Assembly (NCBI GenBank): GCA_019054805.1 | Contig: JAHQIY010000001.1 | Location: 7,702,501-7,766,500 of the forward strand | DNA from: Brachionus manjavacas | Taxonomy: Eukaryota > Rotifera > Eurotatoria > Ploima > Brachionidae | Direction: 5' to 3' | DNA length: 64,000 nt | Part shown: positions 34,501-44,129 of the stretch, one piece after another | Layout: each line of letters opens with the position of its first letter | How positions within the stretch are numbered: the stretch's first letter is position 1 | Translations under genes and position numbers: made by a program | Notes under the pieces: model-generated | The model's input: only the letters and a program-made list of their open reading frames with translations | What the model was told of the DNA's origin: nothing | Databases searched by the model: none

Positions 34501-36448
34501 GGATATTTTTCTGAAATTCATTGTTAATTGAAGACATTGTATGGTTATGATTTTGAAAAAATTTTTGACTTGGTTAATGGTTTATAACTCAAATAAAAGT
34601 ATGTAGTATTGATACAAACAGTTAAAGAAAAAATGGTAATATATTAAATTTACTTGAATTTATTTTGTTGACCGACTGAAGGTGTTTTGAATTACCCGAG
34701 CTGGAAGTTGATCTACTACTATTTTCTTCCTTAATATCAAATTTATCAGTTTCTTTGTACAAAGTTTTCAAAATCATCCAATTTTTATAATCCTAATTGA
34801 AAAATAAATTTTTAAATGAATTTAATAAAAAATTTTATTTTATTAATACATCCACTCTTTTGCAATCTAGAGCAACCTGGGCGTTATGATCGCACAGTTC
34901 TTCGAAAGATCCACCATTAAATTTATAATTAATTGCTGCATGACGAAACCAATCTGTCTTTGTTATCTAAAACAAAAATGAAAATTTTTTAATTAAAAAA
35001 AAAAAATTAATTTTCATTTTACTACGGGATCATCTAAAAAGAAAAGCTCGCTCCTAGTTATTTGAAATTTTTCGCTATTAGGATAATAGGAAAGAACAGT
35101 TGATATATCTACTTCTATTGCTTTTAGAAATTTTAAAATAAATTATTTCTTGGCAATTATTCAAAATTATCATACCTTCGTTGTTTTTTTCATTTCCAAT
35201 TCCGTTTGCGAACGCTAATGAACCATTTTTATCCATTTCAACAGAAACTAGAGTCACGTAGTCTGCTGGTTTTAATGTATCACACATAAATGCATTGTAT
35301 ATTGTACTTTGAACAGCTCCGTTTACCAGTTCGGCTTTGGCTGAGGCAATAATGCAATCCGAACTTCTCCACAAAAAATCTGAAATTATTTTTATCTAAA
35401 GTTAATTTTTTTTCTAATTTAATCTCTTACTGTTAGCTTTGTTGATCACCGAGTCAAACGAAGCATAGGGTACATAAGGGCGGGTTAAATCCCAAACATA
35501 AAGATACCTAAGGTGATAGTTAGAGCCTGACATGCAAGCTCCAATTTGCATTCTTCGATTAGGTCTCCATTTTATATTTGATATGCTTTCCGGATTTGTC
35601 AAAGAATTAAGAACACTAACTCTTTCATTGGAAACATCTAAAATCTTATTAAAAAACTTTAAATTTTCAATTTTATATTAAAAAATTTAAAATACTGATA
35701 TAAGGCGATCTACTCTTGAAACAGCCAGCCAATTTGTTTCTTCGGGATGCCAATCCAAATGAGATATATTACGGAATAAACTGTATCGTTTTTCTGGCTC
35801 ACTCGGATTTCTTCTATCCCATATCTATAAAAAAACTAGAGACAATTTTTTATTTTAAATCAAATTTTTTACATAAATAAATCCTGATTCTGAACCACTG
35901 GCAAATTGATTGCTCAAATGAGGGTTGAATTGTAAATCTGTGACCTTATCTTCATGGTGATGTTTGAAAGTAGATAAGACTTCGGCGTTTGAGAGAGGAA
36001 CTCTAAAATCTATTAATTTTATATTTCCGTCTTGACCGCCGCTAATTAGTAAATTTTGCTCAGATGGATGAAAATGGATTTTGCTCACTGTCAAGTCATG
36101 AAATTTGTATGTATTTTCCAATTTTAGTTCAGATGGAGTAACGATTAATTTTTGTATAATACCATTAGAGCCACACGATGCGGCCAGTCTTTGATCCAAT
36201 CTTGACCAGCCGATATCCACGATTCTATGATTAACTAATCGTGGATTGAGGATAAAATTTGAAACAAATCGATCTTCTTCGATTGTGAATAGCTCCCAGT
36301 CTTAAAAAATATTTTCTTGATTTTAATTTATTAATTTATAAAAAATAGTGATACCTGATATCCCTGCAGCAATCAATTTGTTGCCATCTTTATTTAAGGC
36401 CAGACTTTGGACGCTAAAATTTACCAAATGCGAAAACGTTGTGTTCAT
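28573..36448 (-). CDS. WDR24: WDR24, GATOR2 subunit
   Basis: GATOR2 component that relays amino-acid status to mTORC1 at the lysosome (family knowledge). Thirteen exons: 36448-36355, 36300-35873, 35824-35696, 35644-35431, 35379-35176, 35120-35023, 34966-34850, 34792-34654, 32035-31384, 31326-31215, 31159-31048, 28981-28789, 28738-28573. All phases close, giving about 885 residues (human about 790). The WD40 propeller fills residues 1-330 (HPSEQNLLISGGQDG, FNPHLSNQFASGSESG, HLDWHPEETNWLAVSR, LYVWDLTRPYVPY). ELCDHNAQVA and KNWMILKTLY follow, as in WDR24. A long Ser/Asn/Asp-rich linker is exon 9. The C-terminal zinc ribbon/RING has CASC, CKDC, CSYC, WCNACCHGGHLSHMMKWF and CPTGCGCTC. WDR59 has a similar RING, but ELCDHNA and the overall path favour WDR24. 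The exon 6 donor has two options 3 bp apart. Two large introns (2.6 and 2.1 kb) carry insertions. Confidence 0.94.
29432..29608. repeat. Direct repeat, left copy, flanking intronic LINE
   Basis: About 177 bp starting ATAGGTTCATCTAAAAATCG and ending near TAACTTTGATTTT. It is nearly identical to 30426-30618; the copies differ by small substitutions and one insertion of about 18 bp. They bracket the LINE remnant exactly. Confidence 0.85.
29606..30400 (+). mobile_element. LINE remnant inside a WDR24 intron
   Basis: Antisense to WDR24. Frames on the plus strand show non-LTR reverse-transcriptase blocks: AFDKVWHKGLLYKMIKM at the left end, then a VPQ-type loop, LLFSIYINDIP, FADDLVSYF and IEQWLLLWR. 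It belongs to the same lineage as the LINE at 39.1-40.5 kb. Several frame breaks make it dead. It ends near an ATC-rich microsatellite (TCATCATCATCAT, about 30352-30364). Both ends of the protein are missing. Confidence 0.8.
30426..30618. repeat. Direct repeat, right copy, flanking intronic LINE
   Basis: Partner of 29432-29608. It contains the same GAACAAGAATTGTTCC core and the same ends, plus an extra AAAAACTCAACATAGGTG-like insertion. Confidence 0.85.
30619..31045 (-). other. Remainder of the 2.1 kb WDR24 intron
   Basis: AT-rich intron sequence between the direct repeat and exon 11; nothing further recognised. Confidence 0.6.
32453..32862. repeat. Long foldback element in WDR24 intron 8 (A)
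   Basis: Imperfect inverted repeat of about 410 bp. Outer arms: AGTATTGATTTCAAAACTTT on the left against AATATTGATTTCAATACTTT from the reverse complement of the right end. Further in, TAACTAGCTGAATGTAAAGT pairs with AAGCTAGCTGAATATTAAGT. Arms of about 140 bp at perhaps 75-80% identity. No coding content; MITE-like. Confidence 0.7.
33049..33260. repeat. Foldback element in WDR24 intron 8 (B)
   Basis: Inverted repeat of about 210 bp. The left end ATTCAAAGTTATTTAAAAGT(CACAAG) matches the reverse complement of the right end ACTCAAAGTTGTTTAAAAGT(CACAA). The middle holds AAGTCCGGACTT on the left and AGTCCTAGCCCGG/AGTCTGGATTTGG on the right. MITE-like; unrelated to foldback A by eye. Confidence 0.7.
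33450..34065 (+). mobile_element. LINE C-terminal fragment in WDR24 intron 8
   Basis: A 130-codon uninterrupted stretch (33676-34065) carries the hallmark tail of one group of invertebrate LINE polymerases: SLRRILGIHWPETLSNADLY, KRPRWLRHLL, GRRKVGRPAVTWRSTI, RLEWKSKVMTLCSTRS. Upstream frames (about 33520-33670) continue the element (AKAKSAFARLK, YNSVVKATLMYGSE) with breaks. This lineage differs from the other LINEs in the window. It is antisense to WDR24, 5'-truncated and dead. Confidence 0.8.
34066..34653 (-). other. Rest of WDR24 intron 8
   Basis: AT-rich intron sequence between the LINE fragment and exon 8; nothing recognised. Confidence 0.6.
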
Positions 36449-37196
36449 TTTACGATTTCAGGTCTCTAAAAAATAATTTCACTCATTATAGTAATTTAAA
36501 TTTTCATCATAGGGCATTTGTCAGATAGATTTTTTTCAAAATTTTTCCATTTTCCCAAAGAATAAGTTTTAATAATTTTGACCGAATTTTTTCAGTGTTT
36601 ATAGTTTTTAATTATCGCTAAATTTTTGTCTTTTAAATTTAAGTTAGATAAAATATTAAAAAAAAATATAGAAATTTTATTTTAAAATTATTTTTTAGTA
36701 TTTTTTTAAAAATCTAGTTTCAAAAAAAATTATTTAGACTCGTTAAACATTCTTATTAAAATCTCAAAATTAAATAATACAAATATCTGATTTTAATGCT
36801 TACATTAAATAAATCATTCATAGTTAATAAAATTTTTTTTGGAGTTTAAAAAAAGGTTAATGCAAGCTATTTAATTTTTAGCTTTAAATCAGTCAAGAAA
36901 ATACTTTTAAAAGTACATTAAGTTTTTCTTACAAAAATCATGCATTAAATAATCTTCTTCAGTTAACAAAACTTTAAATTTCTTCATCAGATGAATTATG
37001 TAAACTTCAATGTAGAATAAAAATTATAAATACGTTTATACTGATTTCATTTGTTGTTCAATATTGGTATGTAAATTTTAATAATTAACAGAACAATATG
37101 GAAGGAAAAAGGATTTTAAAGGATATTTTTTAAAGTTAAATCCACATCTCATAAAAAGATAACTATCATTAAAGCTAGATATCATTCATGTCACTG
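36449..37196. other. Gap upstream of WDR24
   Basis: The WDR24 5' flank on the minus strand. A T-rich AG at 36467-36466 lies 17 bp before the ATG. No other feature seen. Confidence 0.5.
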
Positions 37197-38770
37197 TTCA
37201 AATTCTTTACATTTATTTATTTATATAAAAAATAATTAAGGGGTGACCGCAGGGCACGTCCGAATGGTCAAGACCTTCGTTTGAGCCCGCATTAAAGGAA
37301 AAATTGATATAAATTTAGATGATCGAATAAAATTGGATAAAAATAAAAACATGAAAAAAGTGATTAAATTAGTTTAAAAGCGAATGCACATTAAAAAAAA
37401 ATCAGATAAAAAGTGTTTCAATTAGAGCTAAGTTTATCGAATGGAGTTGAAAATCTTATCAAATTAGGGAGTTCTGACAGCGTGAATTGTTCGATCTCTT
37501 TTGCGATCAGCCCTTGCTTTGATTTGTAACACAAAAACCTAAGAAATAAGTTGTTGTCTCTTTCTTCTGTGGTTTCTAGCTTAAGAATTTTGTGCATGAT
37601 ACGAATCGATGTTTTGAGAGGAAAATACTTAATAATACGCAGAGTTGGTCAAGAGTCAAAGTCATGAAGTCAAAGTCAAGTATTGACTTTGACTAAAACT
37701 AAAAAAATTTTTGTTTTAAATAAAATTTAGTTCTCGAATTTCAATGTTTTTAAATTAAATTTTATCATTGTTAATTTTCTGTAATTTGGTGCTAATATGG
37801 AATGAAGAGGTCTAATGTTATAGCCTGAAAATAATTAAGTTGACTTGAGTGGACTCAAGTCAAAGTCAGACTTTGACCCAAAATTAATCTCAAAGTCAAA
37901 GTCGACACCTGTTAACAAATCCATGTTAAATCTATCACAAATCGATTGAGTTTGTCTCAAAATTTGATCTTGGGTTAACTTCTTTTTTCCAAAACCGCAT
38001 TGAGAGTCCGGAAGAATGTTGTTATTTTCGGCCCATGCTTGAATTTCGGTCTTAACGATTTTTTCCAATAATTTGCTCAAACAGCTAAGAATCGATAAAG
38101 GACCAATTCTGTGGGTTTTTTCTTTTTTGACAACATTACAATTTTGGATATTTTCCATCAGTTGGGTACAATACCAAGTTAAATTGAGTGATTAAAAATC
38201 GAATGTAAGGCTTTTAACATGTTAAACGGCAAATTTTCTATGACTTTGTTTGACAGCTCATCGAAGCCAGCTGAAGTCTTGTTCTTCAAAATTTTGAGTC
38301 GCAAATTTCTTTTGTTGAGATGTATTCTGAGAATTTTTTTTAGTTTGTTGTTGATGGTATTACGAACTTTTTGGTGATCCTGAGACTGACTTTCTTGGAA
38401 TATTTTCCTCATTTTTCTCTTTTGCTTGATTAAGTCTAGAGCGTGTTGGGGTAGAGTGACTGTTTGGTCTGTTTTTATTAGTAATCGAGAATGAAACTTT
38501 GGAATCAGAGAGGACATTTTTGATGGTGTTTGTGATATCGCTCACTTCTTGGTTTAGTGCCTCTCTGTTTGAGATTAGACTCGGATCGATATTTTTGGAA
38601 GAAAGTGACGTTCTGAATTTCTGCAAGTCAACTTTTGAAACTGTACTTATAAAGTTTTCTAATTGAATGTTACTTAGCGAAGCGATAATTGGCCAATGGT
38701 CGCTGATATTGTTCTTAAGGACTTTGACAATTGTGCAATATTTAACTAAGTTGGATGAACAAATTGTAAG
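37197..38770 (-). mobile_element. LINE mosaic, endonuclease end to polymerase start, plus 3' end
   Basis: Reading the minus strand from 38770 down: the C-terminal endonuclease motif ISDHWPI (about 38690), a linker (KNIDPSLISNREALNQEV), then the polymerase start (NKTSAGFDELSNKVIEN, SILSCLSKLLEKIV, LPDSQCGFGKKK). At about 37635-37195 there is a LINE C-terminal part (KTSIRIMHKILKLETTEERD, LFLRFLCYKSKQGL) and an ATTT-rich tail. The polymerase core between them is missing and replaced by the CAAAGTC-repeat block at 37640-37915. Frame breaks are present; dead. All parts point the same way, so one deleted element is the simplest reading, but two fragments are possible. Confidence 0.75.
37640..37915. 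repeat. CAAAGTC-rich inverted-repeat block
   Basis: Both edges are built of CAAAGTCAAAGTC-type units in both orientations: AGTCAAAGTCATGAAGTCAA then TTGACTTTGAC on the left; GACTTGAGTGGACTCAAGTC, AGACTTTGACC and CAAAGTCAAAGTCGAC on the right. About 150 bp of AT-rich DNA lies between. It may be a small foldback element inserted in the LINE. Confidence 0.6.
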
Positions 38771-38789
38771 ATCTTATACATTGTTGCTA

Positions 38790-39046
38790 CGGCAATAGGT
38801 TGGATTGTTGTCGTAGAGAAAGTCACTTATCCAAAAGCTAGTCATATTACTTAAACCATATCTCCCAAGTTTATATAATAATAATCTATACGATACTCTG
38901 TCAAATACTTTCGAAAAATCAGTGTATATAATATTGACAGATAAACCTATGTTGAGAGCTGACTTGATAAATCCAGCGAGTCAAGTAAATTTGTTGAACA
39001 CTATCTTTTTGGCATTAAGCCGTGTTGTGAATCAGATAGATTATGA
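38790..39046 (-). mobile_element. LINE polymerase fragment
   Basis: Minus-strand frames with LINE core features (STNLLDSLDLS-like start, then a SKVFDRVSYRLLLYKLGRYG-like block, then NMTSFWISDFLYDNNP) abut the neighbouring LINE at about 38770. Broken. It is interrupted at 39046 by the younger LINE at 39065-40518. Confidence 0.65.
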
Positions 39047-39064
39047 TTAAAAAGAAGACTAAAT
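39047..39064. repeat. Target-site duplication, left copy
   Basis: TTAAAAAGAAGACTAAAT, 18 bp, identical to 40519-40536; it sits directly against the AAAT-rich tail of the LINE. Confidence 0.92.
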
Positions 39065-40518
39065 TTATTTATTTATTTATTTGTTTTCTGTACCGAGCTA
39101 AAGCTCCTTCAGAATAAATTAAAAATAAAATAAAAATTAAATTAAAGTTAATAAAATTAGATAAAAAAAAAAAAAAAAAGAATCAAAATAGAGTAAATAA
39201 GCTAAAAAAAATTAAAGTTGAAAAGACATAAATTGGAAAAGATTGTTTCATGTGGCACATGTTTAAATAGTTCAAGTTTCAGGAAAAAAAGAAGAAATAG
39301 TAAGGTAGCAATTACACAATGGAGTTGGGTATTCAATATAATCTTGATTCGAAACCTTCTTTGTATTCTTTCACCAGTCTTTCAACCAATGGAATAGAAT
39401 GACTCAGTCCTGTCCCAACATATTTCTCGCTCAACTAAAAAAGACGATTCGAGACTGTTAGTAATTTTAGTTTATTGAAAGCTTCATGTTGCACGATGTT
39501 GGAGGGAGTATTATATTTTAACTTAAGGATAGATCTTACTGCTGTATTCTGAATTGCTTGTAGTTTTTTGATATTATTTTCTGAAAATGAATTTAAGCAA
39601 GGAAAAGAATAGTCTAAAATCGATCCGACTAAAGATTTATATAAATTTCCTAGTGTGATTTGATTGAGACCCCATTTTTTGTTTGACAATATCTTAATAA
39701 TATTTAGCCTTTTGTTGCAGCGTTCTTTAATTTCGTCTACTAGTGTATTAAAGTTTAACTTAGAATCAAATTTAATACCAAGAAACTTGATTTCTTTTTG
39801 GCTCACTATTCTGTTTCCATAGATTTTTAAGTTTAGATTATCACCCACTTTTTTTGTACTTAGAAAAGACTACTGAACATGACTTTTCAACTGATATCTT
39901 CATTTTCCATTTAATAAGCCATTGTTCTAGTTCGTTGGTGTATTTATTAATCTTATTTTCTAGGTTCCCTTTCTTGTTATAAATGAAGAATGTAACTAGA
40001 TCATCTGCGAAAAGCAGAGAGTATTCATTATTTGTTTTGTTTCTTTTTGGGATGTCATTAATATAAATACTAAATAAAAGAGGACTAATTACTGAGCCTT
40101 GAGGAACACCTGCAGTTATTTGATATTCGTCGCTCAATTGGTCATTCACATTTACCTTAAATGTCCTACTATCTAAAAAGGATCTAATCCAGTTAGTCAT
40201 GTAATGAGGTGGATTCATTTTAATCAATTTAAAAAGTAGACCTTCTTGCCAAACCCTATCAAAGGCTTTAGAAATATCAAAAAAAAGGCCACAAACTCTT
40301 TTTTTTTTATTAAATGATTCCACAATTTTTTGAATTAAAAAGAAAAGATTATCTGATGTTCGCCGGTGTTTCCTAAATCCAGATTGCTCCTGGATAAGGA
40401 GTGAATTTTGTTCTAAATAATTGTATAATCTTGAAAATACTATGCGTTCCAGGAGCTTCCCTAAACAACTCGTTATACTAATTGGTCTATAATTTAAAGG
40501 ATCTTGTAAAGAAGAGGC
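39065..40518 (-). mobile_element. LINE insertion, 5'-truncated, with TSD and (AAAT)n tail
   Basis: Runs from 40518 to 39065 on the minus strand. Polymerase blocks in order: DPLNYRPISITSCLGKLLER, SGFRKHRRTSDNLFF, CGLFFDISKAFDRVW, TAGVPQGSVISP, LLFADDLVTFF (catalytic ADD), WLIKWKMKIS, IKFLGIKFDSKLNF and LVGSILDYSFPC. A frameshift lies in a poly-A run near 39845 and another change near 39435. The 3' UTR ends in (AAAT)n against the left 18-bp duplication. The copy starts within the polymerase domain, a typical 5' truncation. The perfect duplication argues for a fairly recent insertion into older LINE sequence. A second copy of its 3' end is at 57.9 kb. Confidence 0.92.
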
Positions 40519-40536
40519 TTAAAAAGAAGACTAAAT
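40519..40536. repeat. Target-site duplication, right copy
   Basis: TTAAAAAGAAGACTAAAT, identical to 39047-39064, immediately upstream of the truncated 5' end of the LINE. Confidence 0.92.
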
Positions 40537-40544
40537 GATATTAT

Positions 40545-40715
40545 GTCAATTAATATATATATATGTCAATTAAAAAACAAATATTTGTCAATTAAAACTA
40601 GATAATGCGTCAGTTATACTAGTGTCAATCTGAAAAAATAAATGTCATTTAAATAAATGTTTTGTCAATTAGTTTTTATCAATTAAAAAAAATATTTGTC
40701 AATTTAATATAAACA
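40545..40715. repeat. Degenerate TGTCAATTA repeat cluster
   Basis: TGTCAATTA-type units recur about six to eight times in 170 bp, often as AAATATTTGTCAATTA, with irregular spacing of about 20-30 bp. The cluster lies on the 3' side of the MULE transposase and could be its subterminal repeats. No matching cluster was found on the other side. Confidence 0.7.
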
Positions 40716-40814
40716 AATTTTTCAATTTAAAAAAAATTTTTTCTGTGAAATATAAAATTATTTTTCCAGTAAAAAAAATTAAATGAAAGAAAATATAACA
40801 AAAATGTGAAGCCT

Positions 40815-42783
40815 TTATTTTTGTAATGCTTTTGACATATAACGTGCTCGTCCAACACTCGCAACTTGACCAAGTCCTATAGTCCAGGCTTCTTTTGGAA
40901 ATTCTGTAAATAATCTATCTCGAAAGGCAATTCCTATTATGTGCTTGCACATGTAATGTTTAAACCACGATGGACAAGTACATGTGCTCAAACGCCAATT
41001 ATCTTCATTTAGACGAATAATGCGTAATTCTTGGAAAGTTTCGACGAAATGTTGAAAGCTGTTCCACTCGCATTGATTTAGCATCTGAATATAATTCTTA
41101 CAGCGTTCTTTATCTATAGGCTTGAATGTATCTACTTCATGTACCTTGTTTCCTACTTCCTTAACATTTTTTTTTGGAGGTCTTCCTCGCTTTCTCTTTT
41201 CTGGTTGTGTTGATGTGGGTGCTTGAGTCGATGTTGTAGCTTGCGTTGATTTGGATGCTTGAAGTCGTCTATAGTTACATTAGGCTCTTTTGAAAAGACT
41301 TTCTGATCTGGACGGATGTCATTACGCTGAAACGACCAAAATTGAAGAACAGCGTCGTTTATATTCTTAAGAAAGTCAGCTAAAGGCAAAGACTTTCTCT
41401 CGACCAAATCTTTAATTATTTTGTTGTGGGATTCAAGTGCATTGTTTGTTATTGGATGACTTTGTGATCTACCATCAAACCAACCATTTACCCAAGAATT
41501 TATCCATGTAGTCTCAAAATATGTAGAAAAATCTTTGTCTAATTCAGTCCATTTTTTGATAAAAAGTTTAGGAGCACTTTCAAACATCGATTCTGTAATT
41601 GAAAGTTGTAGACTGTCAATATCATTCTTGATATGATAATAATGTTTATTACGGCAAAATCTTGTATGAACATTTCGCTTGACATGAGCCCAACACATTA
41701 TACGTTTTTCAAGTGTAAAAACTTTAGCGAAACCATTATGTATAGCTTAAGCTCCATCTGCAAGTAAAACTGTTGAATGAATATGACGCTCAAATAATTT
41801 CATTACTGTCTCTTTAAGAGCTTGAAATAGAAACTCAAAGTCTTGATTTTTTTCACGCATTGTTACAGCAATTCCAAAAGGATGGTATTTTTTTTCTCTA
41901 TCGCATGAGCCAACTAGTAGAACTTTATTACCATTCCAAACCAATTTGTATGTAGAATCGGTTGCTAACATTTCAACTTAAATGTGAAAATTAATTTTAT
42001 ATATGAGAAAATTAAAATTTAAAACTAACCATCTTCTTCTACTAGAGATATCAACTTTATTGTAGTCAAGAATATACGCAATGCTGTTATTATACCACGG
42101 TCCCGATCGATTTGATGCATTGGACAAAACATTACATTTGGATCATCTGGGGTCCTCTCATTAACTCTACACCAAGCGAAAAGTTCATCAAGTGAAGTTA
42201 TGTTGTGAACTGTCTCGCTTTTCAGTACTTTCAGAAATGTCTGGATTTGTGAAACTTTGGGTATAATAGTGACTTTTTTTTCAAAGAGTCGTTTTTGAAT
42301 GCAACCTGGACGCGTAACTTTTTCGTAAAAATACAATTGGCGTAATATTTCTTTTGTTTCAGTGGAAATTCCTGTTTTAGGTTCTGGATGGCTGTGATCG
42401 TCCTCTGAGATATATATTGAAACTTTTATTGAAGACGGATCTAGGACTATTTTGAGGCGCACTGGACAAACAAATCTACCTGCGCTGCTAAAATAATAAA
42501 ATTGAACTGTCAAGTCATCAGCCTTGTTTTTCGAAAGTTTTGCCCATGAACAATCTTGTAAAAAATCTTCATTTAAAGCAACCAAAGCAGATTTCTTATC
42601 TGGATATTCTTTAAAGAAAACATAAATAATTTTTCTGCGTCGTTTAGGTGGTTTTTCATGTGGCAAGACTATTTCTTCTACATCGTTGTCAGTGTCTTGG
42701 TCATGATTTGCTATTGGATTTCTGATTAAAGCTGAACTTGAAGATTGTGTTTGATCTAACTGTTCAAGATTTGGAATTTCCAT
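40815..42783 (-). mobile_element. MULE transposase copy, near complete but disabled
   Basis: Exon 1 is 42783-42030 and exon 2 starts at 41976 (53-bp GT-AG intron, phase 1). Exon 1 carries a basic KPPKRRRK patch and a WRKY/FLYWCH-like C...H.H finger (RFVCPVRLKIVLD, DDHSHPEP). Exon 2 has the MULE catalytic region (ATDSTYKLVWNGNKVLLVG, FGIAVTMREKNQDFEFLFQ, LLADGA), then MCWAHVKRNV, NALESHNKIIKDL, an AT-hook (KRKRGRPPKK) and a SWIM finger (STCTCPSWFKHYMCKH). A TAA follows LLADGA near 41747-41749, and the frame changes near 41270 before the AT-hook, so this copy should not make full transposase. Terminal inverted repeats were not found. Confidence 0.88.
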
Positions 42784-42849
42784 TTTTTCCCTTTATTAGC
42801 TTTTAGTTTCTCGTTGGAGTATATAAATTTGAATTGTATAAAAAGCCAA

Positions 42850-43140
42850 CATATGAACTTTAATCAAACTCTCGAGAATCTTGCATATAATACTCATAAG
42901 AGAAACGGGACGGTAATTACTTGCATTATTCCCTTTCTTAAAAAGGGATGTCACATTATTGTTTATTATACTAGTTATATTACCATATTTTTTGAAGATA
43001 AAAAATATGACCAGATCGCCAGCCAAGAGGAGTGAATATGAATTATTCTTTGAATCTTGTTTAGGGGTGTCGTTAATAAATAAAGTGAATAATTGAGGGC
43101 TAATCACGGCACCTTGTGGAACACCTGTTTCAATATCACC
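42850..43140 (-). mobile_element. Chimeric LINE fragment
   Basis: Minus strand, reading down from 43140: GVPQGAVISPQLFTLFINDT and a mutated catalytic box (LLAGDLVIFF). Then, about 120 bp further on, come LFKKGNNASNYRPVSL and CKILESLI, blocks that belong N-terminal to the first set in any LINE polymerase. The order is therefore permuted: two fragments joined near 42960. The left edge abuts the start of the MULE gene. Confidence 0.75.
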
Positions 43141-43418
43141 TAAACATTTTTCAAAAAATTTGAAAAATATTAAAAACCATGGAATTTCTAAAAAAAAAAA
43201 ATTACCAAATTTTACTTTTATTTTGTAAATTTACGTAAAAATCTTTTTCTTAAATGGTAAAAAAATGGTAAAAAATAGTATGATTTCGACCTCATAAAAT
43301 TTCAAAACTAACCCACTAATTAATTATACATTTCTAATTTGAAATATTTTTTTTTTCTATTATTTTTATTTTAAGTTTTATTTTCATATTGTTTTTTCCT
43401 ATTATTTCCTTTAAGATA
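43141..43418. other. Short AT-rich gap
   Basis: No gene; poly-A/T-rich sequence between the LINE fragment and the hammerhead-like foldback. Confidence 0.5.
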
Positions 43419-43677
43419 AATTAACAGCTTGATAATAGTAATTTCATTTTACCGAAACGTCGCTAAGGTTCCAAAAAAGAAGTTGAAATTGTTTGGAATG
43501 AGTATCAAATAAAATTTTTTTTACTATTAACTCATTCTAAACCATATAAATAGGATTCAAATAAGGAGAATTCGGAGGGGACTTGAACTAAAAAAAATAC
43601 TTTATTATTAGCTTTTTTTGAAATCTTTGCGACGTTTCGGTAAAACGAAGTTACTATTATCAAGCTATTAAATTTAC
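43419..43677. repeat. Foldback with hammerhead-like motif in each arm
   Basis: Inverted repeat with arms of about 60 bp (about 43419-43480 and 43615-43677). Each arm, read inwards, has CTTGATAATAG, a small hairpin (GTAA...TTAC), then ACCGAAACGTCGC. The left motif is 43428-43463 on plus; the right is 43629-43664 on minus. The layout TGAT(A)A, stem II, GAAAC, GTC resembles the minimal type I hammerhead ribozymes known from Penelope-like elements, but the first core reads TTGATAA rather than CTGATGA. The middle holds a second inverted pair (GAATGAGT/ACTCATTC). No polymerase or GIY-YIG frame is present. Confidence 0.6.
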
Positions 43678-44129
43678 CAAATTTTGCTTAAGTAAATTTA
43701 CGGAAAATTAAAAATACATGCGTAAAAAACACTAATGTCATATCACTACTGTAAATGATGATGGTAGCAGTAAAAAAATTATAATGTTATAAATTTAAGA
43801 TCTTATTGAGAACAGATTCATTTGGATAAAAAATAAAAACTAAGCTAGCTAAAAAGAAATTTTTAACTAAAATATAACTGTGCACAAAAATAATAAATTA
43901 TTTCTTAATTTTGATATGGTCTCGTGGTAAAATAGGCTTGATTCAAAATTGTTGTCACGTTAAGCCAGCCCGTTCAATGAAAATGGTAATTTTGATGAAG
44001 AGATTTCTTGTGTTTCGAATAAAAGTATAAACCTTTTTGTATGATTTATTTTTGAAAATATTGTTAAAATTTAAAATGGAAACAAATTTCAAAAATTAAA
44101 TTACTAAAATAGGTAAATAAACAAAATAA
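43678..44129. other. Gap at the 3' side of the galactosyltransferase
   Basis: AT-rich, presumably including the 3' UTR of the minus-strand gene. Nothing else recognised. Confidence 0.5.
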
